Below are positions 1 to 8,244 of a stretch of 64,000 nt of DNA, in pieces. Below the pieces are notes generated by a model. That model was not told the DNA's origin. It made no database searches and saw nothing but the letters and a program-made list of their open reading frames with translations. The translations under genes and the position numbers were made by a program. The stretch is from Massilia solisilvae (lineage in GTDB: Bacteria > Pseudomonadota > Gammaproteobacteria > Burkholderiales > Burkholderiaceae_D), in the NCBI RefSeq assembly GCF_024753215.1, contig NZ_JANUGV010000001.1, forward strand, positions 1 to 64,000, in the 5' to 3' direction. Numbering within the stretch: the first letter of the stretch is position 1; each line of letters starts with the position of its first letter.

Positions 1-13
1 GTTGACTCCAAAA

Positions 14-95
14 CCGTCGTTCCCGCGGAGGCGGGAACCCATGCTGAGCCTGCGGTCACGCGGTCTATGGGTTCCCGCCTGCGCGGGAACGACGG
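14..95. repeat. Palindromic repeat family A, copy 1
   Basis: Two GC-rich hairpins (GTTCCCGC..GCGGGAAC type) face each other across a short variable centre, and each outer end carries CGTCGT/ACGACG. The pair forms a larger imperfect inverted repeat. Seven other full or partial copies occur in this window, all between genes, so this is a dispersed REP/BIME-like element and not a gene-specific terminator. It lies downstream of the DUF1841 gene. Confidence 0.85.
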
Positions 96-112
96 GTTGA
101 GGGATCGGGGCC

Positions 113-541
113 TTATCTGCTCGCGCGCCGGCGCACGCAATCGATGTACGCCTCCTGGTCCGGCGGCAGCCCCGAGCGCTGCGAAGTCCAGATCATCTCG
201 CCCAGGCATTCCATGATCTCGTGGTGCGCCTCGTGCTCGCCCACGCGCGCGGCGAGCAGGTCGTGCGCTGCCTTGATGCCGCGCGGCTGGTCGATCGACA
301 CCTGCTCGCTGATCGACAAATGCATCGACAGGTGCAGGAACGGGTTCGGCTGCCCGCCCTCGACCGAATAGTCGCGCGCGACCGCCGCCTCGGCGTCCGA
401 CAGCACCTCGTGGTATTCCGGATGCTGGGCGATCCAGTCGGCGGCAATGGCGTCCATCGGCGTGAGCACCTCGCCGGCGCGGTGCTTGCGGTAGGCTTCG
501 CAGAAGAAGCGGCGAACGTCGTGGGAAGAGGGCGTGAACAT
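113..541 (-). CDS. DUF1841 family protein
   Basis: A 142-residue cytoplasmic protein of unknown function. The sequence matches my memory of the DUF1841 family: a helical protein with a conserved NPFLHLSMH segment near residue 65, followed by a histidine/glutamate-rich stretch (HEAHHEIMECLGEMIW) near residues 103-118 that could bind a metal, although this is inference. There is no signal peptide or membrane segment. I chose the second ATG, which encodes MFTPSS, because it gives the usual N-terminus; an in-frame ATG lies three codons upstream. Neither start has a strong ribosome binding site. The length is about what I expect for the family. Confidence 0.75.
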   Translation of the reverse strand: MFTPSSHDVRRFFCEAYRKHRAGEVLTPMDAIAADWIAQHPEYHEVLSDAEAAVARDYSVEGGQPNPFLHLSMHLSISEQVSIDQPRGIKAAHDLLAARVGEHEAHHEIMECLGEMIWTSQRSGLPPDQEAYIDCVRRRASR

Positions 542-601
542 GATGCGCAAGCGGGAAAGTGGAGCGAGGCGCCATTGTAGCGCGCCCCCTCGCGCCGTGG
601 C

Positions 602-829
602 TTACGCGTGTTCCAGCGTGAGTTCCAGGCTGCCGTGGAACGGCACCTGCTGCCAGCGCTCGTTCAGATCGAGCACGCGCTCGTACAGCGCGCGCCGCAC
701 GTCCACGCCCGACAGGTCCGGCACGGCGCGGCCACGCGCGGCGCAGGCGCCGTGCCGGACCTCGGCGAACATGGCCTCGTCAAAGTCGTATTTGTCGGCC
801 TTGCCGTGCTTGGTGACGACGAGCTTCAT
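602..829 (-). CDS. Small conserved-looking hypothetical protein
   Basis: A 75-residue protein starting MKLVVTKHGK that I do not recognise. It is acidic in the middle and has no membrane segment or signal peptide. The reading frame stays open far upstream of this ATG, but that extension is arginine-rich out-of-frame translation of the protease-like gene, so I start at the first ATG after that gene's stop, nine bases downstream of it. The tight spacing and shared strand suggest co-transcription with the protease-like gene. Being a short gene without a recognised family, it is less certain than its neighbours. Confidence 0.6.
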   Translation of the reverse strand: MKLVVTKHGKADKYDFDEAMFAEVRHGACAARGRAVPDLSGVDVRRALYERVLDLNERWQQVPFHGSLELTLEHA

Positions 830-837
830 GCTGGCGG

Positions 838-2358
838 CTACGTTTTTGCCGGCGCCGCGCAGTGCGCGCGCAGGGATTGGCGCATCGATTCGGCCTGTGC
901 GTTGTCGCCCTGCGCGGAATACAGCTCGGCCATGAAGCTGGTGGCGCTGCAGGTGCGCGCCTTGGACGAGCGGCGTTCCTTTCCTGCGGCGTCCAGCAGC
1001 GCGGCGGCGTCGATCCGGCCGAGGTAAAAGTCGGCAACCGGAACGGGCCAGTCGTCGCGATCGCCACGGGCGAAAGCGGCTTCGAGTTCGCGTTTGGCCA
1101 GGTCCGGCTGGCCCGACTGAAGACGTGCCAAATACAGCCACAGCGCACCGGTGCGCTCGGCGGGCATGGCGTCGAGCGCGCTGCGCAGCCTGCTGGCGGC
1201 TTCGCCAAAACGGCGTGCCGCCAGCAGGCGATAGCCCGCTTGCAGGTAAGCCTGCGGATGCCCGAGCGCGACAGCCTTGTCCAGCCATGCGTCGGCCTCT
1301 TTGGCGTCCTTCGGCACGCCGCTGCCGCTGCGGTAGATCGACGACAGCACCAGCTGCGCATCGGCGTTACCGCCTTCGGCTTCCTGCACCAGCCATGGCT
1401 CCACGGCCCTGGTTTGTTTGAACGGCTCGCCGCCAAGGTAGCTGATGTACAGCTTCTTCTGGCTCATCGCGAACAGCACGCGGTGCGCGCGCAAGAAGTC
1501 GTCGCCCAGGATGATGTCGACCTCCGGCGGGCCGTCCGCTTCCAGCACCGCCATCTCGGCGTTGGAGACCTTTTCCGCGCCGATGCGCAGGCTGTCGATC
1601 GTGGTGCGCCAGCGCGCCACCCGGTCCGTGCCAATGCCGACCACACTGCCCAGGCGGCCCGATTCCTGCTTGTCGATCTTCAGGCCGGCACGTTTGGCAG
1701 CGGCGGAGAACATCGACGAGGTGACAGCGCCGCTGTCGATCATCGCCTCCATCTGCTGGCCGTTCACTTCAACGTAGAAGTGCGGATTGGGGCTGCTGCC
1801 ATAGTGCGACTCGAACGGGATCTCGAAGACGTTGTCGCCCCAGTAGCCAAGGAAAGTGTTCTTGCAGTTGCTCGGACGGAAGAACCTGAGCTTCTTCTCC
1901 GCCAGCGCGAACTCCAGGTCGGTTTGCAGCAGGAAGGGCGCGCCGACGATCGCGTCCTCGGCCGGGGCCGAGCCCATGTCGCCGATCACCGGCATGCGTC
2001 CCTTGCCGCTGCGCGACGGCCCGACCTTGAATTCGTTCACCCGCGCGGCGTACACGCGCGAGAAGCCGCCGATGCCGATGGCGTATTCGCCGGTGGGGCC
2101 GAGCGACAGGTCGAGCCGGTCGGTGGCGGTGCGGGTCAGCATCGAGCGGTAGGCGCCGGTATCGACCAGCATCACCGCCTTGGTGTCGTTGATCGAGCCC
2201 TCGGTCGTGACTTGCAGGCCAAGGCCCGTGTAGTTCAGTGGCAGTTCGGCCACCATTACGTACTGGCACTTGGGGGGATTGTCGTCCGCATCGGCGGGGC
2301 TGGCGCACAGCAGGACGCCCAGCAAGGCCAGGCCGCGCGAGAAAGGAGAGGTCGTCAT
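838..2358 (-). CDS. Secreted two-lobed retropepsin-like aspartyl protease with C-terminal Sel1/TPR-type repeats
   Basis: A 506-residue protein with an N-terminal signal peptide (residues 1-25, ending ASPADA), so it is probably periplasmic. Two aspartyl-protease motifs are visible, LVDTGA near residues 64-69 and MIDSGA near 206-211. Each is followed by a hydrophobic-Gly core, so one chain carries both lobes that retroviral-type proteases obtain by dimerising. From about residue 325 the sequence changes to Sel1/TPR-like helical repeats (EAEGGNADAQLVLSSIYRSG). Family knowledge predicts peptidase activity, but the substrate is unknown. The start is the ATG that gives a clean signal peptide; a TTG seven codons upstream is also in frame. 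A terminator separates it from rppH. Confidence 0.75.
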   Translation of the reverse strand: MTTSPFSRGLALLGVLLCASPADADDNPPKCQYVMVAELPLNYTGLGLQVTTEGSINDTKAVMLVDTGAYRSMLTRTATDRLDLSLGPTGEYAIGIGGFSRVYAARVNEFKVGPSRSGKGRMPVIGDMGSAPAEDAIVGAPFLLQTDLEFALAEKKLRFFRPSNCKNTFLGYWGDNVFEIPFESHYGSSPNPHFYVEVNGQQMEAMIDSGAVTSSMFSAAAKRAGLKIDKQESGRLGSVVGIGTDRVARWRTTIDSLRIGAEKVSNAEMAVLEADGPPEVDIILGDDFLRAHRVLFAMSQKKLYISYLGGEPFKQTRAVEPWLVQEAEGGNADAQLVLSSIYRSGSGVPKDAKEADAWLDKAVALGHPQAYLQAGYRLLAARRFGEAASRLRSALDAMPAERTGALWLYLARLQSGQPDLAKRELEAAFARGDRDDWPVPVADFYLGRIDAAALLDAAGKERRSSKARTCSATSFMAELYSAQGDNAQAESMRQSLRAHCAAPAKT

Positions 2359-2398
2359 AAGGACGATTCTACTGCGCAACCTTGCAATGATGGCAAGC

Positions 2399-2442
2399 CA
2401 AAAAACGAAAGGAGGCGAGGGTATGCACCCTGCCTCCTTTTT
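2399..2442 (-). terminator. Intrinsic terminator after rppH (works on either strand)
   Basis: A GGAGGC(G)AGGGT / ACCCTGCCTCC stem is flanked by T-runs on both strands. On the minus strand it follows rppH and is trailed by TTTCGTTTTTT, so it should end rppH transcription before the protease-like gene. Confidence 0.8.
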
Positions 2443-2457
2443 GTTGTGCTGGCGCTA

Positions 2458-3066
2458 CTACTTCTTGTTCAGCAGTGCCAGTTCGGGGCCGGGAGCGGCG
2501 GTTTCCGCCACCACCGCCGGCTTGGCGGAAGCGGCGTTTGCGCCCGGCGCGCGCGGCTGGCGCAGGTAGCGCGCGTTGTGCCGCCTTTCGTGCTGCGGCG
2601 ACAAAAAGCGCGACAGCTCCTGCAGCGCGCGCTGGTACACGTCGCGCTTGAATTCGATTACCGTGTCCAGCGGCACCCAGTAGTCATGCCAGCGCCAGGC
2701 GTCGAACTCGGGGTGGTCGGTCAGGCGCAGGTTCACTTCGTTGTCGCGCGCGACCATGCGCAGCAGGAACCAGATCTGCTTCTGGCCGCGGTAGTGGCCG
2801 CGGATCTCACGCTTGATGAAGTGGTCGGGCACCTCATAGCGCAGCCAGTCGCGCGTACGGCCGACGATCTTGACGTGTTCCGCGCGCAGGCCGATCTCTT
2901 CTTCCAGCTCGCGGTACATTGCCTGTTCCGGCGTTTCGCCGTATTTGATCCCCCCTTGCGGGAACTGCCACGAGTGCTCGCGCACGCGCTTGCCCCACCA
3001 CACCTCGTTGTTGGCGTTGAGCAGGATGATGCCGACGTTGGGGCGGAACCCTTCACGATCGAGCAT
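2458..3066 (-). CDS. rppH: RNA pyrophosphohydrolase RppH (Nudix)
   Basis: A 202-residue Nudix hydrolase that converts 5'-triphosphate mRNA ends to monophosphates and so starts 5'-end-dependent decay. The complete Nudix box is at residues 38-60 ([20 protein letters not shown]), and the N-terminal FRPNVGIIL and HSWQFPQGG are typical of RppH/NudH. After about residue 160 an alanine/proline-rich tail extends beyond the catalytic domain, as is common in betaproteobacterial versions. The gene is divergent from proS across 200 bases, an arrangement I recall as conserved in this class. It starts at the only reasonable ATG. Confidence 0.93.
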   Translation of the reverse strand: MLDREGFRPNVGIILLNANNEVWWGKRVREHSWQFPQGGIKYGETPEQAMYRELEEEIGLRAEHVKIVGRTRDWLRYEVPDHFIKREIRGHYRGQKQIWFLLRMVARDNEVNLRLTDHPEFDAWRWHDYWVPLDTVIEFKRDVYQRALQELSRFLSPQHERRHNARYLRQPRAPGANAASAKPAVVAETAAPGPELALLNKK

Positions 3067-3266
3067 AGTGCACCTCGAAACTTTCTGCGGCTGAAGCTTC
3101 TTGTTTTTTACCTATAAATCCACGTCTGCCCTGGTTTTCCCCTGGGCGAGAACGGCGCGCAGCGCTTGAATCGGACCCATTTGTGCAAAGATTGGACGCA
3201 TCAGCCAGCTAATCCTTTAAAATTAGGTCGATTATAACCCTCTCTTTTTAAAAAGAATTCATCGTT
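3067..3266. promoter_or_regulatory. Divergent rppH/proS intergenic region
   Basis: This 200-base region must hold the promoters for both genes. It is AT-rich near proS, with a TATAAC hexamer at 3233-3238 as a possible proS -10 about 30 bases from the start codon. No convincing -35, T-box or other leader RNA was recognised. Confidence 0.4.
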
Positions 3267-5000
3267 ATGCGTGCCTCACGTTTTTTTATTTCCACGCTCA
3301 AGGAAGCGCCCTCAGATGCCGAGATCGTCAGCCACAAGCTGATGATGCGAGCCGGTATGATCAAGCGCCTCGGCTCGGGCATCTATACCTACATGCCCAT
3401 GGGCCTGAAGGTGATCCGCAAGGTCGAGGCGATCGTCCGTGAAGAAATGAACCGGGCCGGCGCCATCGAACTGTCGATGCCGATCGTGCAGCCGGCCGAG
3501 CTGTGGCAGGAAACCGGCCGCTGGGACAAGATGGGGCCGGAAATGATGCGCGTCAAGGACCGCCACGGGCGCGACTACGCGATCCAGCCGACCTCGGAAG
3601 AAGTGGTCACCGACGTGGTGCGCAGCGAGCTCAAGAGCTACCGCCAGCTGCCGGTCAACTTCTACCAGGTCCAGACCAAGTTCCGCGATGAGCGCCGCCC
3701 CCGTTTCGGGCTGATGCGCGGCCGCGAGTTCGTCATGAAAGACGCCTACTCGTTTGACAAGGACGTGGAAGGCATGCAGAAGTCGTACGCCTCCATGTTC
3801 GACGCCTACACCCGCATCTTCACCCGCTTTGGCCTGAAGTTCCGCGCGGTCGCGGCCGACACCGGCGCCATCGGCGGCAACTACTCGCACGAATTCCACG
3901 TGATCGCCCAGACCGGCGAGGACGCGCTGGTGTACTGCCCGAGCTCCGACTACGCCGCCAACATGGAAGCCGCCGAAGCGCTGGCCCTGTCCAGCGAGCG
4001 CCTGGCCGCGTCGCAGCAACTGGTCAAGGCGTCCACTCCGGACACCACCAAGTGCGAGCAGGTTGCCCAGATGCTCGGCCTGCAGCTGTCGCAGACCGTC
4101 AAGAGCCTTGCGCTGACGGTGGAGAAAGAAGAGAACGGCCGCCAGGTCAAGGAAAACTGGCTGCTGCTGCTGCGCGGCGACCACGAGCTCAACGAGGTCA
4201 AGGTCAACAAGGTGCCGGGCTTATCAAGCTTCCGCTTTGCCAGCGAAGCCGAGATCCTCGATGCCTACGGCACCGTGCCGGGCTACCTGGGCCCGATCAA
4301 TACCAAGCAGCCGGTCAAGGTCGTGGCTGACCGCACCGTGGCCAACATGGCTGACTTCGTGTGCGGCGCGAACGAAGCGGGCTACCACTTCACCGGCGCC
4401 AACTGGGGCCGCGACTGCCCCGAGCCGATCGTGGCCGACCTGCGCAACGTGGTCGAGGGCGACGCTTCGCCGGACGGCAAGGGCGTGCTCGCGATCGAGC
4501 GCGGCATCGAAGTGGGCCACGTGTTCCAGCTCGGCACCGCATACTCGGCCAAGATGGAAGCGGTGTACCTGGACGAAGCCGGCAAGCCGGCGCCGCTGCA
4601 GATGGGCTGCTACGGCATCGGCGTGACCCGCATCCTGGGCGCGGCCATCGAGCAGAACTTCGACGACAAGGGCATCATCTGGCCGGACGCGATCGCGCCG
4701 TTCGAGGTGGTGCTGGCGCCGATGGGCTACGACCGCAGCGAGATGGTCAAGCTTGAAGCGGACCGCCTGTTGGCCGAGCTGCTGGCAGCCGGCGTGGACG
4801 TCATCCTCGACGACCGCGGCCTGCGCCCTGGAGCGATGTTCGCGGACTGGGAGCTGATCGGCGTGCCGCACCGCGTGGTGATCGGCGAGCGCGGCCTGAA
4901 AGAGGGCAACCTCGAATACCAGGGCCGCCGCGACGAGGCAGCCACCGCCGTGCCGGCAGCCGAGATGGTCGGCTTCATCAAGGCCAAACTGGGCAAGTGA
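3267..5000 (+). CDS. proS: Prolyl-tRNA synthetase
   Basis: A 577-residue class II aminoacyl-tRNA synthetase that charges tRNA-Pro. Its length and domain order match the long bacterial form: a catalytic core with motif 2 at about residues 139-155 ([17 protein letters not shown]), an inserted editing domain at about 220-400 that deacylates Ala-tRNA-Pro, motif 3 with GCYGIGVTR, then a C-terminal anticodon-binding domain. It begins [15 protein letters not shown], the usual start. The stop codon overlaps the GTG of the next gene in a GTGA arrangement, so the transglycosylase is probably translated from the same message. Confidence 0.97.
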   Translation: MRASRFFISTLKEAPSDAEIVSHKLMMRAGMIKRLGSGIYTYMPMGLKVIRKVEAIVREEMNRAGAIELSMPIVQPAELWQETGRWDKMGPEMMRVKDRHGRDYAIQPTSEEVVTDVVRSELKSYRQLPVNFYQVQTKFRDERRPRFGLMRGREFVMKDAYSFDKDVEGMQKSYASMFDAYTRIFTRFGLKFRAVAADTGAIGGNYSHEFHVIAQTGEDALVYCPSSDYAANMEAAEALALSSERLAASQQLVKASTPDTTKCEQVAQMLGLQLSQTVKSLALTVEKEENGRQVKENWLLLLRGDHELNEVKVNKVPGLSSFRFASEAEILDAYGTVPGYLGPINTKQPVKVVADRTVANMADFVCGANEAGYHFTGANWGRDCPEPIVADLRNVVEGDASPDGKGVLAIERGIEVGHVFQLGTAYSAKMEAVYLDEAGKPAPLQMGCYGIGVTRILGAAIEQNFDDKGIIWPDAIAPFEVVLAPMGYDRSEMVKLEADRLLAELLAAGVDVILDDRGLRPGAMFADWELIGVPHRVVIGERGLKEGNLEYQGRRDEAATAVPAAEMVGFIKAKLGK

Positions 5001-5638
5001 GGCCAGGCTGGGCACAAGGCCGGGCGGTAGCGGCCTGGCTTGGACGCCTGCTGCTGGTCGCGGGCCTTGGCATCGGCTCGGCTGCGCATGCGGGCAACCA
5101 GAAGGAAGAGGCGCTGGCCGACTCGGTGCGCGTGGCCCTCGCGCGCGCGATCCACGACAACCGGCCGCCCAAGCCGGTGTTTCGCGACGAGGCCGCGCGC
5201 GTGCGCTACCAGGCGTGGTACGCGGAGATGTCGGACCGGCTCAAGCGCCGCTTGCCGGACGAACTGACGCGGCGCGAGTTCCTCGAATCGGCCTGGTACG
5301 AGGCGACCCGCGCCGGCCTTGATCCGGGGCTGGTGCTGGGACTGATCCAGGTCGAGTCGGCGTACCGCAAGTACGCCATTTCGCTGGCCGGCGCGCGCGG
5401 CTACATGCAGGTGATGCCGTTCTGGACGCGCATCATCGGCGACAACAACCGGCGCGCGCTGTTCGACATGCAGACCAATCTGCGCTACGGGTGCTCGATC
5501 CTGCGCATGTACATCGACATGGAAGGCGGCAACCTGTTCCTCGCGCTGGGCCGCTACAACGGCAGCCGCGGGCGGCCGGAGTATCCGAACGCGGTGCTGT
5601 CGGCGTGGAAGAAGTGGCAGTTCAGCGCGCTGCGCTGA
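4997..5638 (+). CDS. Lytic transglycosylase domain protein (SLT family)
   Basis: A 213-residue exported murein-cleaving enzyme. Residues 1-32 form a signal peptide ending AAHA. The SLT fold is visible from about residue 108: GLIQVESAY contains the probable catalytic Glu120, followed by [11 protein letters not shown] and then a YNGS motif near residue 185. These are the conserved marks of SLT/Slt70-type lytic transglycosylases, which cut peptidoglycan and leave 1,6-anhydro ends. The GTG start overlaps the proS stop. Betaproteobacteria commonly keep such a gene next to proS. Repeat family B and a shared terminator follow it. Confidence 0.9.
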   Translation: MRPGWAQGRAVAAWLGRLLLVAGLGIGSAAHAGNQKEEALADSVRVALARAIHDNRPPKPVFRDEAARVRYQAWYAEMSDRLKRRLPDELTRREFLESAWYEATRAGLDPGLVLGLIQVESAYRKYAISLAGARGYMQVMPFWTRIIGDNNRRALFDMQTNLRYGCSILRMYIDMEGGNLFLALGRYNGSRGRPEYPNAVLSAWKKWQFSALR

Positions 5639-5640
5639 AC

Positions 5641-5747
5641 GTAGGCTGGGCAGGTTTCCTGCCCACGCGTCCAGCCAGCGGCCGCATAAACGATCCGGCA
5701 TTTCAAGCTCAGTTTGAACGCGTGGGCAGGAGACCTGCCCACCCTAC
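5641..5747. repeat. Palindromic repeat family B, copy 1
   Basis: GTAGGCTGGGCAGG..CCTGCCCACGCGT at the left and its inverse ending CCCACCCTAC at the right enclose a variable centre. The same outer sequences recur at 10878-10978 and 50473-50556. Confidence 0.8.
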
Positions 5748-5782
5748 ACGGCGTCGTTCCGGGATGACGTTCAAAGGGTAAC

Positions 5783-5818
5783 AAAACAAAAAGCCCTGGC
5801 ACGCGGCCAGGGCTTTTC
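5783..5818. terminator. Bidirectional terminator between the transglycosylase and SWIB genes
   Basis: An AAAGCCCTGG / CCAGGGCTTT stem with a six-base loop has A-rich sequence on the left and T-rich sequence on the right, so it can terminate transcription from both converging genes. Confidence 0.85.
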
Positions 5819-5851
5819 TGTTTCGTTGGCTTAGGACAGCCGGGCGATTGC

Positions 5852-6253
5852 TTATTTCAGGTGATCCGAAATGAGCTTGGTCATTTCGAACATCGACACC
5901 TGGCTCTTGCCGCCGAAGACCGGCTTGAGCTTGTCGTCGGCATTGATCATGCGGCGGTTCGCTGCGTCCTGGAGGTTCTGCTTCTTGATGTAGTCCCAGA
6001 CTTTTTTGGTCACTTCAGTGCGCGGCAGCGGCGACGAGCCAACCACGGCGGACAGCTGGGCCGACGGCGTCATCGCTTTCATGAAAGCGGCGTTCGGCTT
6101 GCGGGCTGCTGCGGGTTTCTTGGCTGCTGCGGCTTTCGGTGCTGCCTTGGCGGGAGCTGCTTTTTTTGCTGCCGGCTTGGCGGCCGGTTTTGCCGCAGGC
6201 TTGGCTGCTGCTTTCTTGGCTGGCGCTGCGGCGGATTTTTTGGCTGTTGCCAT
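5852..6253 (-). CDS. SWIB/MDM2 domain protein with histone-H1-like N-terminus
   Basis: A 133-residue basic protein. Residues 1-55 are an Ala/Lys/Pro repeat of the AAKPAAK type resembling a eukaryotic H1 tail. Residues 58-133 form a SWIB domain: TPSAQLSAVVGSSPLPRTEVTKKVWDY, then DDKLKPVF and SMFEMTKLISDHL. SWIB domains occur in chlamydiae and many betaproteobacteria and are thought to be nucleoid- or chromatin-associated, but the function here is unproven. A strong ribosome binding site (TAGGAGG) lies seven bases before the ATG. The low-complexity tail is shared in style with the large H1-like protein at 32.3 kb. Confidence 0.9.
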   Translation of the reverse strand: MATAKKSAAAPAKKAAAKPAAKPAAKPAAKKAAPAKAAPKAAAAKKPAAARKPNAAFMKAMTPSAQLSAVVGSSPLPRTEVTKKVWDYIKKQNLQDAANRRMINADDKLKPVFGGKSQVSMFEMTKLISDHLK

Positions 6254-6419
6254 CTTCGAGCCTCCTAAACGAACACATTAGAAAAATGCGCAATTGACGC
6301 ACCGGCCTATATTGGTGTCGTTTTAGTGTTCGTGCAAGTCTTTTTCGAAATTTTTTCGATTAAACAAGCTTGGAGTATGGGGTTCGTCGCAAAAAGCGGG
6401 TTTTCAGAGTGAGAATGCG

Positions 6420-6458
6420 TGAAAAAAAGCCGTGAAGGCTGCCCGTCCACGGCTTTCT
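6420..6458 (-). terminator. Intrinsic terminator downstream of ffh
   Basis: On the minus strand an AAAGCCGTG / CACGGCTTT stem is followed by a seven-T run. It lies after the family A repeat, 140 bases past the ffh stop. Confidence 0.8.
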
Positions 6459-6480
6459 TGTAATCGCTACCTTTCGATCA

Positions 6481-6559
6481 GTCGTCCCCGCGCAGGCGGG
6501 GACCCATAGACCGCGTGAATGCACACTCAGCATGGATTCCCGTCTGCGCGGGAATGACG
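6481..6559. repeat. Palindromic repeat family A, copy 2
   Basis: The element runs GTCGTCCCCGC..GCGGGGAC, centre, GATTCCCG..CGGGAATGAC. Both hairpins are present. The right arm has several compensating changes (GGATTCCCG..CGGGAATGACG) that keep the pairing. Confidence 0.85.
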
Positions 6560-6597
6560 TGCTGGGGGCGCCGGCGAGGTTGCAATGGGGCCGCGGC

Positions 6598-7965
6598 TTA
6601 GCGCAAGCCCGGCATCATGCCTTTCATCCCGCGCATCATCTTCATCAGTCCACCGCCCTTGAGCTTCTTCATCATCGCGTTCATCTGCTCGTACTGGGAC
6701 AGCATGCGGTTCACATCTTGCACCTGCACGCCGGCGCCGGCTGCAATGCGGCGCTTGCGGTTGGCTTTGATGAGCTCCGGCTTGGCGCGCTCGGCCGGGG
6801 TCATCGAGTCGATGATGCCGACCATGCGGCGCACCTGCTTTTCGGCCTGGTCCATGTTGGCGTTGCCTGCCGCCTGCTGGAACTGCGCCGGCAGCTTGTC
6901 GATCAGGCCCGCCATGCCGCCCATTTTCTTCATCTGCGCCAGCTGCGCCTTGAAGTCGTTCATGTCGAAGCGGGCGCCGGACTTGATCTTGGTGGCCAGG
7001 TCCGCCGCCGCCTTCATGTCCACGCCCTTGCGCGCTTCCTCGACCAGGGCCAGGATGTCGCCCATGCCCAGGATGCGGTTGGCCATGCGCGCCGGATCGA
7101 ACGGCTCCAGCCCGTCGAGTTTTTCGGACACGCCGGCAAACTTGATCGGCTTGCCGGTCACGTGGCGCACCGACAGCGCCGCGCCGCCGCGCGAGTCGCC
7201 ATCGAGCTTGGTCAGCACCACGCCGGTCAGCGGCAGCGCGTCGTTGAAGGCCTTGGCGGTGTTGATCGCGTCCTGGCCGAGCATCGCATCGACGACGAAC
7301 AGGGTCTCGATCGGCTTGACCGCCGCGTGCACCTCGGCGATCTCTTTCATCATCGCTTCGTCGATACCCAGGCGGCCGGCGGTGTCGATGATCAGCACGT
7401 CGTGGTAGTGCTTGCGCGCCCAGTCCAGCGCGTTACGGGCGATGTCCACCGGCTTGTCGGTGGTGGTGGTCGGGAAGAAGTCGGCGCCGACCTGCTTGGT
7501 CACGGCTTCGAGCTGGGCGATTGCGGCAGGGCGGTACACGTCGGCCGATACCGTCAGCACCTTTTTCTTCTTCTCTTCCTTGAGGTACTTGGCCAGCTTG
7601 CCGGTGGTGGTGGTTTTACCCGCGCCCTGCAGGCCGGCCATCAGGATGATCGCGGGCGGCTGCTGCGCAAACGACAGCTGCGAGGCCTCCGGCCCGAGGT
7701 CGGCGCCCATCAGCGCGGCCAGCTCGCGCTGCACCACGCCAACCAGCGCCTGGCCCGGCGACAGCGAACCGATCACTTCCTCGCCCAGCGCTTTTTCCTT
7801 GACCTTGCCGATGAATTCGCGAACGGCCGGCAGCGCCACGTCGGCCTCGAGCAGCGCCAGGCGCACTTCGCGCAGCATCTCGGCGGTGTTCGATTCAGTC
7901 AGGCGCGCCTCGCCGCGCATGGTCTTGACGACCTTGGCAAGGCGTTGGGTAAGGTTATCCAGCAT
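6598..7965 (-). CDS. ffh: Signal recognition particle protein Ffh
   Basis: A 455-residue SRP54-type GTPase that binds 4.5S RNA and signal sequences and, with FtsY, targets nascent membrane proteins to SecYEG. The N-domain occupies about residues 1-90. The G-domain has the P-loop GLQGAGKTTT at 111-120, DTAGRLG and TKLDGDSRGG. The C-terminal M-domain is methionine-rich and ends in a GMKGMMPGLR tail. In related genomes I recall a CcsA-like gene directly divergent from ffh; here about 4.6 kb of transport and detoxification genes lie between them. Confidence 0.97.
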   Translation of the reverse strand: MLDNLTQRLAKVVKTMRGEARLTESNTAEMLREVRLALLEADVALPAVREFIGKVKEKALGEEVIGSLSPGQALVGVVQRELAALMGADLGPEASQLSFAQQPPAIILMAGLQGAGKTTTTGKLAKYLKEEKKKKVLTVSADVYRPAAIAQLEAVTKQVGADFFPTTTTDKPVDIARNALDWARKHYHDVLIIDTAGRLGIDEAMMKEIAEVHAAVKPIETLFVVDAMLGQDAINTAKAFNDALPLTGVVLTKLDGDSRGGAALSVRHVTGKPIKFAGVSEKLDGLEPFDPARMANRILGMGDILALVEEARKGVDMKAAADLATKIKSGARFDMNDFKAQLAQMKKMGGMAGLIDKLPAQFQQAAGNANMDQAEKQVRRMVGIIDSMTPAERAKPELIKANRKRRIAAGAGVQVQDVNRMLSQYEQMNAMMKKLKGGGLMKMMRGMKGMMPGLR

Positions 7966-8105
7966 GGCTATCTACTATTTATATGGTTGAGTCGGACGTT
8001 GCCGCCAGGGCAGTCCGGACGAAACCGTCATTTTACCCGATAAGACGGGCGTTCTTACCGACGAGCGCGGCGCCGGCAGGGGCATCCCGCCGCACCCTTG
8101 CACAC

Positions 8106-8149
8106 TGTTGTGTTGAATAGTTTGACAACATCTTGCCCACCGGTATACC
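8106..8149 (+). promoter_or_regulatory. Candidate promoter and operator for the ABC transporter
   Basis: TTGACA (8122-8127) and TATACC (8144-8149) are separated by 16 bases. An inverted repeat TGTTGT-N13-ACAACA (8106-8130) overlaps the -35, so a repressor could occlude it. The start codon is 95 bases downstream. The regulator is unknown. Confidence 0.55.
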
Positions 8150-8244
8150 TTTCCAGCGGGTATTAACAAGACGGCGCACGCCAAGCCGCCCGGCCATACC
8201 GCAGCTGACCGATTGACCTTACGACCTAACGGAGAAGAGAAGTC

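Larger units (their letters stand above)
6254..6597. other. Gene-free interval: SWIB promoter region, ffh terminator, repeat A copy 2
   Basis: No coding region was seen. The AT-rich part next to the SWIB gene (about 6280-6380) must carry its promoter. The middle holds the ffh terminator and the end holds a family A repeat. I could not place a confident -35/-10 pair. Confidence 0.6.

Noticed and set aside
602..1288. 228-residue gene including the small protein at 602-829
   Set aside because: The upstream part is the out-of-frame 3' end of the protease-like gene; only the last 75 codons read as an independent protein.
862..3117. 751-residue plus-strand open frame across the protease-like gene and rppH
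   Set aside because: High-GC shadow of two genes on the other strand; arginine-, histidine- and valine-rich without domain character.
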